Assembly (NCBI GenBank): GCA_046318415.1
Contig: JBKCUK010000004.1
Span: 165,775 to 229,774 of the forward strand
DNA length: 64,000 nucleotides
Origin: JBKCUK01 sp046318415
GTDB taxonomy: Bacteria; Pseudomonadota; Alphaproteobacteria; Caedimonadales; Caedimonadaceae
Reading direction: 5' to 3'
Part shown: positions 1 through 7,779 of the stretch, in pieces
How the letters are laid out: each line of letters begins with the position of its first letter
How positions within the stretch are numbered: the stretch's first letter is position 1
Program-made: the position numbers and the translations under genes
Notes under the pieces: model-generated
Databases searched by the model: none
What the model saw: the letters and a program-made list of their open reading frames with translations, nothing else
What the model was told of the DNA's origin: nothing

Positions 1-1578
1 AATCACAGGGGGCTCTTCAAAACAGTGGAACGGCGCCGGTGATGGCAATGTCCACTCGAGTGTGGTTGCGCCCTCACCCCAGGGGTTTGCAGGTGCTTTT
101 TTGCCTTTCAACAGCGCATAGATCACAAGACCAATGAACAACAGCGAGGCAACGGCGGTAAGATAGCTGCCCCATGAGGCAATGTGGTTCCAACCCGCAT
201 ACGCATTGGGGTAATCGGGGATACGCCGTGGCATGCCCGCAAGGCCCAAGAAGTGCATGGGCAAGAAGATGATATTCACGCCAATAAAGGTCAGCCAAAA
301 ATGAACTTTGCCCATGGTCTCAGAATACATACGACCTGACATCTTCGGAAACCAATAATAAAATCCACAAAACATGCCAAAAAGAGCACCCATGGACAGA
401 ACATAATGGAAGTGACCCACGACGTAGTAGGTATCGTGAAGGGCAATATCCATACCGCCGTTGGCCAGCACAACCCCCGTGAGCCCTCCAAGGGTAAAAA
501 CAAACAAAAATCCGATGGCAAACAACATGGGCGTTTGGAAGGTAAGGGACCCACCCCACATGGTTGCAATCCAGCTGAAGACCTTAATTCCCGTTGGAAT
601 GGCAATGATCAGGGTCGCGATGGTGAAATAGGCTTTGGTATGAAAATCCAAGCCCACGGTGAACATATGGTGGGCCCATACAACGCTGCCCACCACCCCG
701 ATACCGACCATGGCATAAACCATGCCCAAGTACCCAAAGACGGGCTTCTTAGAAAAAGTCGCCAACACATGGGAGACAATACCAAAAGCCGGCAGAATCA
801 TAATGTAAACCTCAGGGTGACCAAAAAACCAGAACAGGTGCTGGAAGAGGACGGGATCACCTCCGCCTGAGGGCTCAAAAAACGTGGTGCCAAAATTACG
901 GTCTGTAATCAGCATGGTAATGGCGCCTGCAAGTACTGGAACCGTAAACACCAATAGAAACGCTGTCACCAACATGGCCCAGACAAACAAAGGCATCTTA
1001 TGGAGGGTCATGCCAGGGGCACGCATGTTAAAAATGGTGGTGATGAAGTTAAGCGCGCCCAAAATGGATGACGCACCTGCCAAATGGAGCCCAAACATTA
1101 AAAAGTCTACGGCCGCTTCGGGGTGAGCTGTGATCGAGCTAAGCGGTGGGTACATGGTCCATCCAATACCAGATCCTGATCCGACAAGCCCACCTAAGCC
1201 CGCCATGATGAGTGCTGGCACCATGAGCCAAAAACTGATGTTGTTAAGACGTGGAAAAGCCATGTCGGGCGCGCCAATCAACAGGGGTACAAACCAGTTC
1301 CCAAAACCCCCAATCAAGGCGGGCATCACGACGAAAAACACCATTAACAGGCCGTGCATGGTGATGGCCACGTTATAAAGCTGATAGTTGCCGCCGAAAA
1401 CTGTGCCACCGGGATGCGCCAATTGCATGCGCATCATAACGGAGAGGCCACCCCCAATGACCGCTGCAAAGATGGCGAAAACAATGTACATGGTGCCAAT
1501 GTCTTTGTGATTGGTCGATAATACCCAACGACGCCATCCGGTTGGGATAGCGTGATCATGACTGGCGTGTGTACTCAT
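1..1578 (-). CDS. ctaD: Cytochrome c oxidase subunit I (partial at window edge)
   Basis: This is the catalytic membrane subunit of the aa3-type terminal oxidase, which holds haem a, haem a3 and CuB and reduces O2 while pumping protons. The frame is open for 526 codons from ATG 1576-1578 to the window edge, so the stop lies outside. NHKDIGTMY follows the start, HPEVY (residues about 254-258, the CuB histidine and cross-linked tyrosine) is present, and the C-terminal EWTLPSPAPFH signature is reached, so only a few residues are missing. A ribosome site (AAGGA) lies 8 bases upstream. coxB lies 36 bp upstream on the same strand, giving the usual coxB-coxA order. Identity is certain from the motifs. 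Confidence 0.97.
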   Translation of the reverse strand, partial: MSTHASHDHAIPTGWRRWVLSTNHKDIGTMYIVFAIFAAVIGGGLSVMMRMQLAHPGGTVFGGNYQLYNVAITMHGLLMVFFVVMPALIGGFGNWFVPLLIGAPDMAFPRLNNISFWLMVPALIMAGLGGLVGSGSGIGWTMYPPLSSITAHPEAAVDFLMFGLHLAGASSILGALNFITTIFNMRAPGMTLHKMPLFVWAMLVTAFLLVFTVPVLAGAITMLITDRNFGTTFFEPSGGGDPVLFQHLFWFFGHPEVYIMILPAFGIVSHVLATFSKKPVFGYLGMVYAMVGIGVVGSVVWAHHMFTVGLDFHTKAYFTIATLIIAIPTGIKVFSWIATMWGGSLTFQTPMLFAIGFLFVFTLGGLTGVVLANGGMDIALHDTYYVVGHFHYVLSMGALFGMFCGFYYWFPKMSGRMYSETMGKVHFWLTFIGVNIIFLPMHFLGLAGMPRRIPDYPNAYAGWNHIASWGSYLTAVASLLFIGLVIYALLKGKKAPANPWGEGATTLEWTLPSPAPFHCFEEPPVI

Positions 1579-1614
1579 GGTATTGTCCTTGTTGTGATCA
1601 TGTCTTTAATTATT

Positions 1615-2415
1615 TCAAGGGTTACGAACAAGAGTGACGGGACCTGCCGCAAATTTCTTGGCGGCGTCTTTTAACCACGCTTGGTACTCTTCTTGGCTGA
1701 CGGCACGAATTTCAATGGGCATAAAACCGTGGTTCACACCGCATAGCTCGGAACACTGCCCATAGTAGATGCCTGGCTTGGTAATTTGAAACCATGTTTC
1801 ACGCAAACGCCCCGGCACAGCGTCTTGCTTTACCCCTAATGCTGGCACAGCGAAACTATGCAGAACATCGCCGCCCGTGACCATCAGACGGACCTTGGCG
1901 CCCACAGGCACCACAATGGGATGATCCACAGAGAGTAAGCGTACGTGTTCAGGCTTCAGGTCCTTATCCGCGATCATGTAACTATCAAAGCTAAGCTTAT
2001 GATCGGGGTATTCATAGCTCCAATACCATTGGCGTCCGATGGCTTTGATCACCAGATCCGCAGTTTCCGTTCGTTCCATGAACTGAAGCAGACGAATGGA
2101 AGGCACCATCAGCGCTAAGATCATTAAGGTTGGAATCAATGTCCAGATGACCTCCAGCTTTGGATTATGACTAAAGCGCGCGGGCTTTGGATTGCGGTGC
2201 GCCCGAAAGCGGTAGATCACGTAAAACAACAGCGCAAATACAATAACCGCAACCACAACCATCAGCACCAGCAAAATATGATGCATGCTGTGAATGCGCT
2301 CCATAACCGGTGATGCCGCGGGCTGAAAGTTTAGTTGCCAAGGTTCAGGCTGGGCAGCGTAGCCAACGGTAAAACCCAGTATCCACAACAAAAAAAAGTT
2401 AAGACCTCTCTGCAT
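1615..2415 (-). CDS. ctaC: Cytochrome c oxidase subunit II
   Basis: Subunit II accepts electrons from cytochrome c through the binuclear CuA centre on the periplasmic side. The product from ATG 2413-2415 is 266 aa. It starts with a hydrophobic signal segment (MQRGLNFFLLWILGF), has two transmembrane hairpin helices near residues 45-115, and ends with a cupredoxin domain. CuA ligands are visible in CSELCGVNHGFM (Cys 221, Cys 225, His 229, Met 232). A longer reading from a TTG at 2499 adds 28 basic residues without a signal peptide, so the ATG is preferred. It is the first gene of the coxB-coxA operon and diverges from the hydrolase gene at 2604. Confidence 0.96.
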   Translation of the reverse strand: MQRGLNFFLLWILGFTVGYAAQPEPWQLNFQPAASPVMERIHSMHHILLVLMVVVAVIVFALLFYVIYRFRAHRNPKPARFSHNPKLEVIWTLIPTLMILALMVPSIRLLQFMERTETADLVIKAIGRQWYWSYEYPDHKLSFDSYMIADKDLKPEHVRLLSVDHPIVVPVGAKVRLMVTGGDVLHSFAVPALGVKQDAVPGRLRETWFQITKPGIYYGQCSELCGVNHGFMPIEIRAVSQEEYQAWLKDAAKKFAAGPVTLVRNP

Positions 2416-2603
2416 GGCATAAACCTTAGTTTTTTTAGGATTATAACGGGGAATTTGGGGGGATGAAAAGGGGGATAAAAAATTTTTCGCTTGTGGCAAA
2501 GACCTAAAATAGTGAAAAAAGAAGCAATGAGGCGCAAGTAGAAAATAGGATACTTCCGCGCTTCCTCTTTAAAGTGCATAAACAACAAGGAGAAGGGAAA
2601 GCA

Positions 2604-3920
2604 ATGCTGAACCCGATCTTATTATCATTTGTTCTTTTATTTAGTGCATTTCGCGCGATCGCCTCTGAGCCCGCTGCGGATGAAATGGTTGAATTCAAAT
2701 ACCGCCCATCAGGGCAAGAAGAGCTTGTGACTGTCGCCGTTCCATATTTCAAGGATCCAGCTAAAGTGAAAGCGGATCAGAAATATGGCGCATTCGAGAG
2801 TTATACTTACGCGAAATCAGGCGAGACACCCATTGCGCTCGTGCAATTGGGCTCTCGGGCTGTGCGCGCCAACCTTCCAAAGGGGCATCCTTTGGCTGTC
2901 GAGAAAACCAAAGTGATCTTTGGCATCTATTTGCCTGAAAACCATAACGGCAGTAAATTACCCCTTGTTGTCTTATTGCCTGGAAGTTCTGGGGAATCCA
3001 ACTTTGAGATCCAGTTTTCTAAATTCCTCAATCAAAAAGGCTACGGCGTTCTGGTTATGCATTCCAATGCATCCCGGGGTCTTCACGGGTCTTCAAGCAA
3101 AAATCAGATGGCCGTTAGTCTTTATGCCAATGTTTCCGATGCATTAATCCTTGGAAACTATGCCAAGGGACTGTCCTTTGTGGCTGCCGATAACATCAAC
3201 CTCATTGGTGATTCCTACGGGGGTGTGGTTGCCCTGCAATGCGCTGATGATGCGATCCTCAGACATTTTTGTCGCGGCCAATCGCCTTATCATCGGATTG
3301 CGTCTGTGGGTGGGTTGCCCATCATTCAATTCAAAGATACCCGATTCACCACAATGGCGAAGGTGGGCGTCTTTCATGCGCTGAAGGATGAATGGAATAA
3401 GTTTGCTGCCGTTGAGTCGCTGGTCAATCGTCATCGCGACGCTGAAGGTGAACTTCCTGATCATGTTAAGTTGCGGGTGTATTCTTCGGGCGGTCACAAT
3501 TTCCAACATTTTCCCCATGCCGATAAAGCTGAAGGTGTGGTGGTTCGACATCCTGAAGCACAAAACCTCAGTGAGCGTTGCATGTACCTTCATGCAACCC
3601 TCAATCAGATGGACCCAGGTGTTTCCATTGATTTGACCGATCCATCGCAATTGATGCCTGTGATGGGTGACATCATGGCGAACACCACCTTTAGTGTGTT
3701 GGTGGACCATCAAGTCCCAGCCGAGGGCGCTACCTTACTGAGCAAAGATCAGATCGGCAACGACCCCACAAGGCTTGTGGGTACCAGTGTTGCTTTAGCT
3801 GATATGATTGCAGCTTATTTCAACGTCCCTGTTCCGAAGGGAACCGCCACGTGGATGAGCAAAAGTGCCCGCGAGCAATTCCTTTATGATATCGAGGGTT
3901 TTTTGGGCGATCGATACTAG
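2604..3920 (+). CDS. Secreted alpha/beta hydrolase, dienelactone-hydrolase-like
   Basis: This is a 438-aa exported hydrolase of unknown substrate. The start is ATG 2604, chosen because GGAGAAGGG lies just upstream and the protein then begins with a clean Sec signal (MLNPILLSFVLLFSAF, cut near ASEPA, residue 21-23). The nucleophile elbow GDSYGG places the catalytic serine at residue 204. LPLVVLLPGSSG (119-130) resembles the oxyanion strand, and a late SGGHNF gives a candidate catalytic histidine. The family includes dienelactone hydrolases and secreted peptidase or esterase relatives, so esterase or carboxylesterase activity in the periplasm is the best guess. It stands alone and is followed by a strong terminator. 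Confidence 0.75.
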   Translation: MLNPILLSFVLLFSAFRAIASEPAADEMVEFKYRPSGQEELVTVAVPYFKDPAKVKADQKYGAFESYTYAKSGETPIALVQLGSRAVRANLPKGHPLAVEKTKVIFGIYLPENHNGSKLPLVVLLPGSSGESNFEIQFSKFLNQKGYGVLVMHSNASRGLHGSSSKNQMAVSLYANVSDALILGNYAKGLSFVAADNINLIGDSYGGVVALQCADDAILRHFCRGQSPYHRIASVGGLPIIQFKDTRFTTMAKVGVFHALKDEWNKFAAVESLVNRHRDAEGELPDHVKLRVYSSGGHNFQHFPHADKAEGVVVRHPEAQNLSERCMYLHATLNQMDPGVSIDLTDPSQLMPVMGDIMANTTFSVLVDHQVPAEGATLLSKDQIGNDPTRLVGTSVALADMIAAYFNVPVPKGTATWMSKSAREQFLYDIEGFLGDRY

Positions 3921-3942
3921 TCCAGACCAGAATCAAATTTTT

Positions 3943-3968
3943 AAGGGCTCCTTCAAGGAGCCCTTTTT
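3943..3968 (+). terminator. Rho-independent terminator after the secreted hydrolase
   Basis: A 9-bp stem, AAGGGCTCC (3943-3951) with GGAGCCCTT (3957-3965), closes a 5-base loop and runs into five T residues (3964-3968). It sits between two convergent genes. The T-run favours termination of the plus-strand hydrolase transcript; on the other strand no T-run follows the stem. Confidence 0.85.
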
Positions 3969-3975
3969 GTTGCCC

Positions 3976-5160
3976 TTAAATGCGCTCAATCGCGAGGGCG
4001 AGGGCCTCACCACCCCCAATACACAGGCTGGCAATGCCCTTCTTGAGGTTGTGTTGCTCTAGGGCATGGAGCAGCGTGACCACAATGCGCGCACCCGTTG
4101 CACCGATGGGATGACCAAGGGCGCAGGCACCGCCATGGACATTCACCTTAGATGGATCCAAACCGAGGTCTTTAATGGCAGCCATGGTGACCACGGCAAA
4201 GGCCTCGTTAATTTCGTAAAGATCGACCTCGTCCTTCGACCATCCCACTTGGCGAAGCAATTTATCCATGGCGCCCACAGGGGCCGTTGTGAACCACGCA
4301 GGCTCATGGGCGTGGCTGGTCATGCCTTTTAAGACAGCGCGGATAGGCAGGCCCTTTGCTTTGGCTTCTTGAGTGGACATGAGAATGAGGGTCGCTGCAC
4401 CATCGCTAATAGAGCTGGAGTTGGCCGCCGTGACGGTGCCCCCTTCTTTAAAAGCCGGTCGCAGGGTGGAAATTTTATCAAGCTTGACTTTCAGGGGTGT
4501 CTCGTCGGCCGTGATTTCGGCCATTTCCCGGCCGACTTTGCTGGTGATGGTGGCAATCTCGCGCTCAAAAGCCCTAGCTTCGATGGCTTTGAGGGCTTTT
4601 TGGGTCGAGCCCACAGCGAAGGCATCTTGATCCTCGCGGCTAAAGCCATAGCGCTCGGCAGTCGCTTCTGCGAAAACGCCCATGGCTTTACCGCGGTCAT
4701 AGGCGTCTTCAAGGCCATCCCGCATCATGTGATCGATCACCTCGCCGTGTCCCATGCGAAAACCCGCGCGCGCTTTGGGTAGGAAATAGGGCGCATTGGT
4801 CATACTTTCCATGCCACCGGCGGCAACCACTGTGGCGTGTCCGGTGAGAATGCTTTGTGAAGCAGACATAATTGCCCGCATTCCAGAACCGCAGACCTTG
4901 TTCACGGTGTTACTGCTTGTGGATTGGGCAAGTCCCGCTTTTAAGGCCACCTGGCGGGCAGGCGCTTGACCAAGCCCTGCAGGCAGGACGCAGCCCATCC
5001 ATACTTCTTCCACACTAGAGCTGGAGAGGGAGATTTCGGTGAGACTGGCCGCTAAAACCTGGGCAGCAATCTCTGGCGCGCTGAGGTTTGTAAGACTTCC
5101 CTGAAAAGCACCCAGGGGAGACCGCTTGGCAGCAACAATGGCAATATCATGTAAGTTCAT
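3976..5160 (-). CDS. phaA: Acetyl-CoA C-acetyltransferase (biosynthetic thiolase)
   Basis: Condenses two acetyl-CoA to acetoacetyl-CoA, or runs in reverse in fatty-acid and ketone-body breakdown; cytosolic. The 394-aa length is typical of the family. The three catalytic stretches are present: NKVCGSG with the acyl-accepting Cys 90, GGACALGHPIGATGAR with the histidine of the second half, and SLCIGGGEALA near the C-terminus with the second cysteine; NEAFA is also visible. The start is ATG 5158-5160. No phaB or phaC neighbour is seen, so a link to polyhydroxybutyrate is not supported here, and atoB or thlA would be equally fair symbols. Confidence 0.93.
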   Translation of the reverse strand: MNLHDIAIVAAKRSPLGAFQGSLTNLSAPEIAAQVLAASLTEISLSSSSVEEVWMGCVLPAGLGQAPARQVALKAGLAQSTSSNTVNKVCGSGMRAIMSASQSILTGHATVVAAGGMESMTNAPYFLPKARAGFRMGHGEVIDHMMRDGLEDAYDRGKAMGVFAEATAERYGFSREDQDAFAVGSTQKALKAIEARAFEREIATITSKVGREMAEITADETPLKVKLDKISTLRPAFKEGGTVTAANSSSISDGAATLILMSTQEAKAKGLPIRAVLKGMTSHAHEPAWFTTAPVGAMDKLLRQVGWSKDEVDLYEINEAFAVVTMAAIKDLGLDPSKVNVHGGACALGHPIGATGARIVVTLLHALEQHNLKKGIASLCIGGGEALALAIERI

Positions 5161-5570
5161 GGCTGATGACTCATACCGTTGTTAATTTTTTATGATCGTC
5201 ATTGCATCACAGAAATCTAACCATAGTCTTAACGCCTGGCATAGAATTTAAATTTTTTAACTTAAAGTCCAAGCAATTCTAATTGGTACCTGTTGAGGGA
5301 TGCTGTCTCAAAGCTCTCCCTCCTAAGTGCTCTCGAGCGATCTGGCTGAGGGCCGTCCAAAGGGGTATGGAGATTGAAACCTAAAAGATTGAATAAAAAG
5401 CTAATTTTCCCGCTATGTCACCTGATCCTTCACCAAAGCAGCAGGGGCTGGTGAATAAGGCTACTGAAAAGCGCTTCACCTACAACATGGGAGGGCGCGG
5501 CGTACCCCCTCGCTTCTGAATGGGATTTATACTAAGATGGGCCGATTCAAAATAGGGGAGGAGAGTCATC
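5161..5570. other. Intergenic region between thiolase and yggT (410 bp)
   Basis: No supportable gene is seen. The left part is AT-rich and would hold the thiolase promoter. TATACT at 5528-5533 could be a -10 element for yggT, but no matching -35 box is obvious. An interrupted inverted repeat GAGGGA...TCCCTC lies near 5295-5323, with nothing to suggest a function. Confidence 0.5.
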
Positions 5571-5879
5571 ATGGACATTGTCATTTGTCCTCTTTTGCAA
5601 GTGATCAATACGGTATTGTCTCTATATACATGGGCGGTGATTCTGGCCGTGATTCTCAGCTGGTTGATGGCATTCAACGTTTTAAATGGGAGCAATCGTT
5701 TTATTTTAACGGTTGCGGACATGCTCTTTCGCGTAACCGATCCTCTTTTATCCAGGGTGCGTCGTTTTTTACCTGATCTGGGCGGAATAGATTTTTCACC
5801 TTTGGTGATTATCCTTGCCCTGTATTTTGTCGAGCATTTGTTGCTGCGCATTATGCTGAAAATGAATTGTTTCGTTTAA
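5571..5879 (+). CDS. yggT: YggT family membrane protein
   Basis: A 102-aa inner-membrane protein with two hydrophobic blocks, near residues 5-35 and 80-98, separated by the family signature around VTDPLLSRVRRFLP. The family is conserved in bacteria and plastids and linked to osmotic tolerance or cell division; its biochemical role is not settled. The start is ATG 5571, eight bases after GGGAGGAG. folD follows 22 bp downstream on the same strand, an arrangement common in alphaproteobacteria, so the two are likely co-transcribed. Confidence 0.9.
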   Translation: MDIVICPLLQVINTVLSLYTWAVILAVILSWLMAFNVLNGSNRFILTVADMLFRVTDPLLSRVRRFLPDLGGIDFSPLVIILALYFVEHLLLRIMLKMNCFV

Positions 5880-5901
5880 AATAAGACTGGATAAACACGA
5901 C

Positions 5902-6780
5902 GTGAGTGCAACCCTGATCGATGGCCGCCAGGCGGCCAGTTACTTGAAGAAGAAAATTGCCGGCCATGTGAGTGTGCTGCAGCGTGAGCATGGAATTGTG
6001 CCAGGTTTGGCCATCTTGCGGGTGGGTGACAATCCCGCAAGCCAATTATACGTGAACTCAAAGTGTCGCCAAAGTGAAGAGGTGGGCATCCATGCGTTTC
6101 CCCATTACCTTCCCGAACATGCCCGCCGCGATCAGGTGATTGAGGCGATTATGCGCCTGAATGCAGATCCTTTAGTCCATGGCATTATTGTTCAGCTGCC
6201 GCTGCCAGAACATCTCAATAGTCTCGAGATCATCGATTGCATTGATCCTCGCAAGGACGTGGATGGTCTGCATCCCACCAACTTGGGTCATTTAATGATG
6301 GGCGGCAAAGGCTATGTTCCTTGTACGCCCCAAGGCTGTTTGATGCTGTTAAAGACCGTGCATAAATCCCTCAAAGGTCTTCATGCGGTCATCATTGGTC
6401 GCTCGAACTTGGTGGGAAAACCCCTGTCATTTCTGTTGCTGCAAGAAAACTGTACGGTGAGCGTGGTGCACACCAAAACCCAGAACATCGCGCAAGAATG
6501 CCAGCGGGCCGATATTCTCATTGCCGCGGTGGGTCAACCCAGGCTGGTCAAAGCCCACTGGATTAAGCCGGGCGCAACGGTCATTGATGTGGGCATTAAC
6601 TTCCTAGTCAATGCCGATGGCTCCTCTGATGTGGTGGGCGATGTGGATTTTGAGGTGGCAAAAGATGTGGCAGGCGCCATCACCCCTGTTCCCGGTGGCG
6701 TGGGTCCGATGACGGTGGCCTGCCTTTTGAAAAATGTGGTGGATGCCGCCCAGTCTTATGCCGAAAGGGCGTCTCGTTGA
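5902..6780 (+). CDS. folD: Bifunctional methylenetetrahydrofolate dehydrogenase/cyclohydrolase
   Basis: FolD interconverts 5,10-methylene-, 5,10-methenyl- and 10-formyl-tetrahydrofolate with NADP, supplying one-carbon units for purines and formyl-Met-tRNA; cytosolic. The 292-aa protein starts at GTG 5902. Family signatures are complete: YVNSKCRQSEEVGI with the catalytic lysine (YxxxK), QLPLPEHL, DVDGLHPTNLG, the nucleotide-binding IIGRSNLVGKP and the C-terminal PGGVGPMTVACLL. It follows yggT closely and ends 8 bp short of the convergent CDGSH gene. Confidence 0.97.
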   Translation: MSATLIDGRQAASYLKKKIAGHVSVLQREHGIVPGLAILRVGDNPASQLYVNSKCRQSEEVGIHAFPHYLPEHARRDQVIEAIMRLNADPLVHGIIVQLPLPEHLNSLEIIDCIDPRKDVDGLHPTNLGHLMMGGKGYVPCTPQGCLMLLKTVHKSLKGLHAVIIGRSNLVGKPLSFLLLQENCTVSVVHTKTQNIAQECQRADILIAAVGQPRLVKAHWIKPGATVIDVGINFLVNADGSSDVVGDVDFEVAKDVAGAITPVPGGVGPMTVACLLKNVVDAAQSYAERASR

Positions 6781-6788
6781 AGAGGGCG

Positions 6789-7028
6789 CTAAAGGGCGCT
6801 GTGGGATCCATCACACAACGGAGTGTCCTTAGAAGCCTTACAGCCGCAGAAGTATACGGTTTTTGATTCAGCTGCGGTCCATGCTTGCGATTTAAGCCCT
6901 GATCCCTTATGGGCGCCATCGCAGAACGGTTGGTTACTGCTGCGCCCACAGGTGCACCAATAATAAGTTTTGCCTGCCTCCACTTCGACGGCGTATGGAC
7001 CTTTTTGGGCGCAAATCACATCACTCAT
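6789..7028 (-). CDS. CDGSH-type iron-sulfur protein with two cluster motifs
   Basis: A 79-aa protein with two CDGSH (mitoNEET-like) motifs: CTCGRSSNQPFCDGAH and CGCKASKDTPLCDGSH, each giving the Cys3-His ligand set of a redox-active [2Fe-2S] cluster. Tandem-CDGSH proteins are common in bacteria and are thought to act in electron or cluster transfer; the partner is unknown. The start ATG 7026-7028 is preferred because AAGGGG sits 6 bases upstream of it. An upstream ATG at 7043 would add five residues but would place that ribosome site inside the gene. It is divergent from rnhA. Confidence 0.9.
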   Translation of the reverse strand: MSDVICAQKGPYAVEVEAGKTYYWCTCGRSSNQPFCDGAHKGSGLKSQAWTAAESKTVYFCGCKASKDTPLCDGSHSAL

Positions 7029-7100
7029 GTTCATCCCCTTCATTTTACAAAAGATTGTGTTAGTGTATGCACAAATGAAGCTGTGACAAGGATTTTAGCA

Positions 7101-7601
7101 ATGGCAGATCAAAATTCTGAAACGACAGTTGAGCTGTTTACCGACGGTGCCTGCAGTGGCAATCCAGGTCCTGGCGGATGGGGTGTGCTGTTGCGCACCG
7201 CGGGCGACAAGACCCTCGAGCTTTCTGGTTCAGAAATGATGACCACCAACAACCGCATGGAACTGATGGCGGCCATTAGGGGTCTCGAGGCACTCAAACG
7301 CCCCGTCAAAGTCGACATCTATACCGACTCGCTTTATGTGCGTGATGGCATGACCCAATGGCTGGAAAAGTGGAAGCAGAACGGTTGGAAAACCGCTGGC
7401 AAGCAAGAGGTGAAAAACATCGACCTGTGGCAGCAACTGGAAGCCTTGTGCGCCAAACATCACGTCACCTGGCATTGGGTGCGAGGGCACGCCGGCCATA
7501 AGGAAAATGAACGGGCAGACTTTCTGGCCCGCCATGCCATCGTCCAAGCCATGATGCAAGAAACCATGGCCGCTGCAACGCCTGAGACAAAGCCCGCCTA
7601 G
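7101..7601 (+). CDS. rnhA: Ribonuclease HI
   Basis: Cleaves the RNA strand of RNA-DNA hybrids, removing R-loops and primers. The protein from ATG 7101 is 166 aa, close to the usual 155. The DEDD catalytic set is visible: Asp 15 in TDGACSGNPGPGGW, Glu in NNRMELMA, Asp in YTDSLYV and Asp in NERADFLAR, plus the His-bearing loop VRGHAGHKEN. A longer open frame upstream (from 6909) overlaps the CDGSH gene on the other strand and shows no conserved residues, so the internal ATG preceded by AAGGA is taken as the start. Confidence 0.96.
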   Translation: MADQNSETTVELFTDGACSGNPGPGGWGVLLRTAGDKTLELSGSEMMTTNNRMELMAAIRGLEALKRPVKVDIYTDSLYVRDGMTQWLEKWKQNGWKTAGKQEVKNIDLWQQLEALCAKHHVTWHWVRGHAGHKENERADFLARHAIVQAMMQETMAAATPETKPA

Positions 7602-7716
7602 GACTTAGCATGCTTTTCCGCCCCTTTTATTTTCAAGCCTAAGCCTCAAGCGTCCAAGCAAGCACACCCAGAAACATATCCATAAGTCACTTGTATTATC
7701 CAAAATGGTACATTAA

Positions 7717-7744
7717 TTGACTTTTAAACTATTTTTATTATGTT
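7717..7744 (+). promoter_or_regulatory. Probable sigma70-type promoter of the Sel1-repeat gene
   Basis: TTGACT (7717-7722) and TATGTT (7739-7744) are 16 bp apart, about 35 bp upstream of the GTG start at 7780. The surrounding stretch is AT-rich. It is a sequence match only. Confidence 0.45.
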
Positions 7745-7779
7745 GAAGGTGATGACATTGATAAGATGAGGAGACAACA

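Noticed and set aside
884..1378. Plus-strand open frames near the window start
   Set aside because: They are antisense to the coxA frame, which is open over 526 codons with all family motifs.
3144..3713. Minus-strand open frame of 189 codons
   Set aside because: It lies inside the secreted hydrolase gene, which has a signal peptide and catalytic motif.
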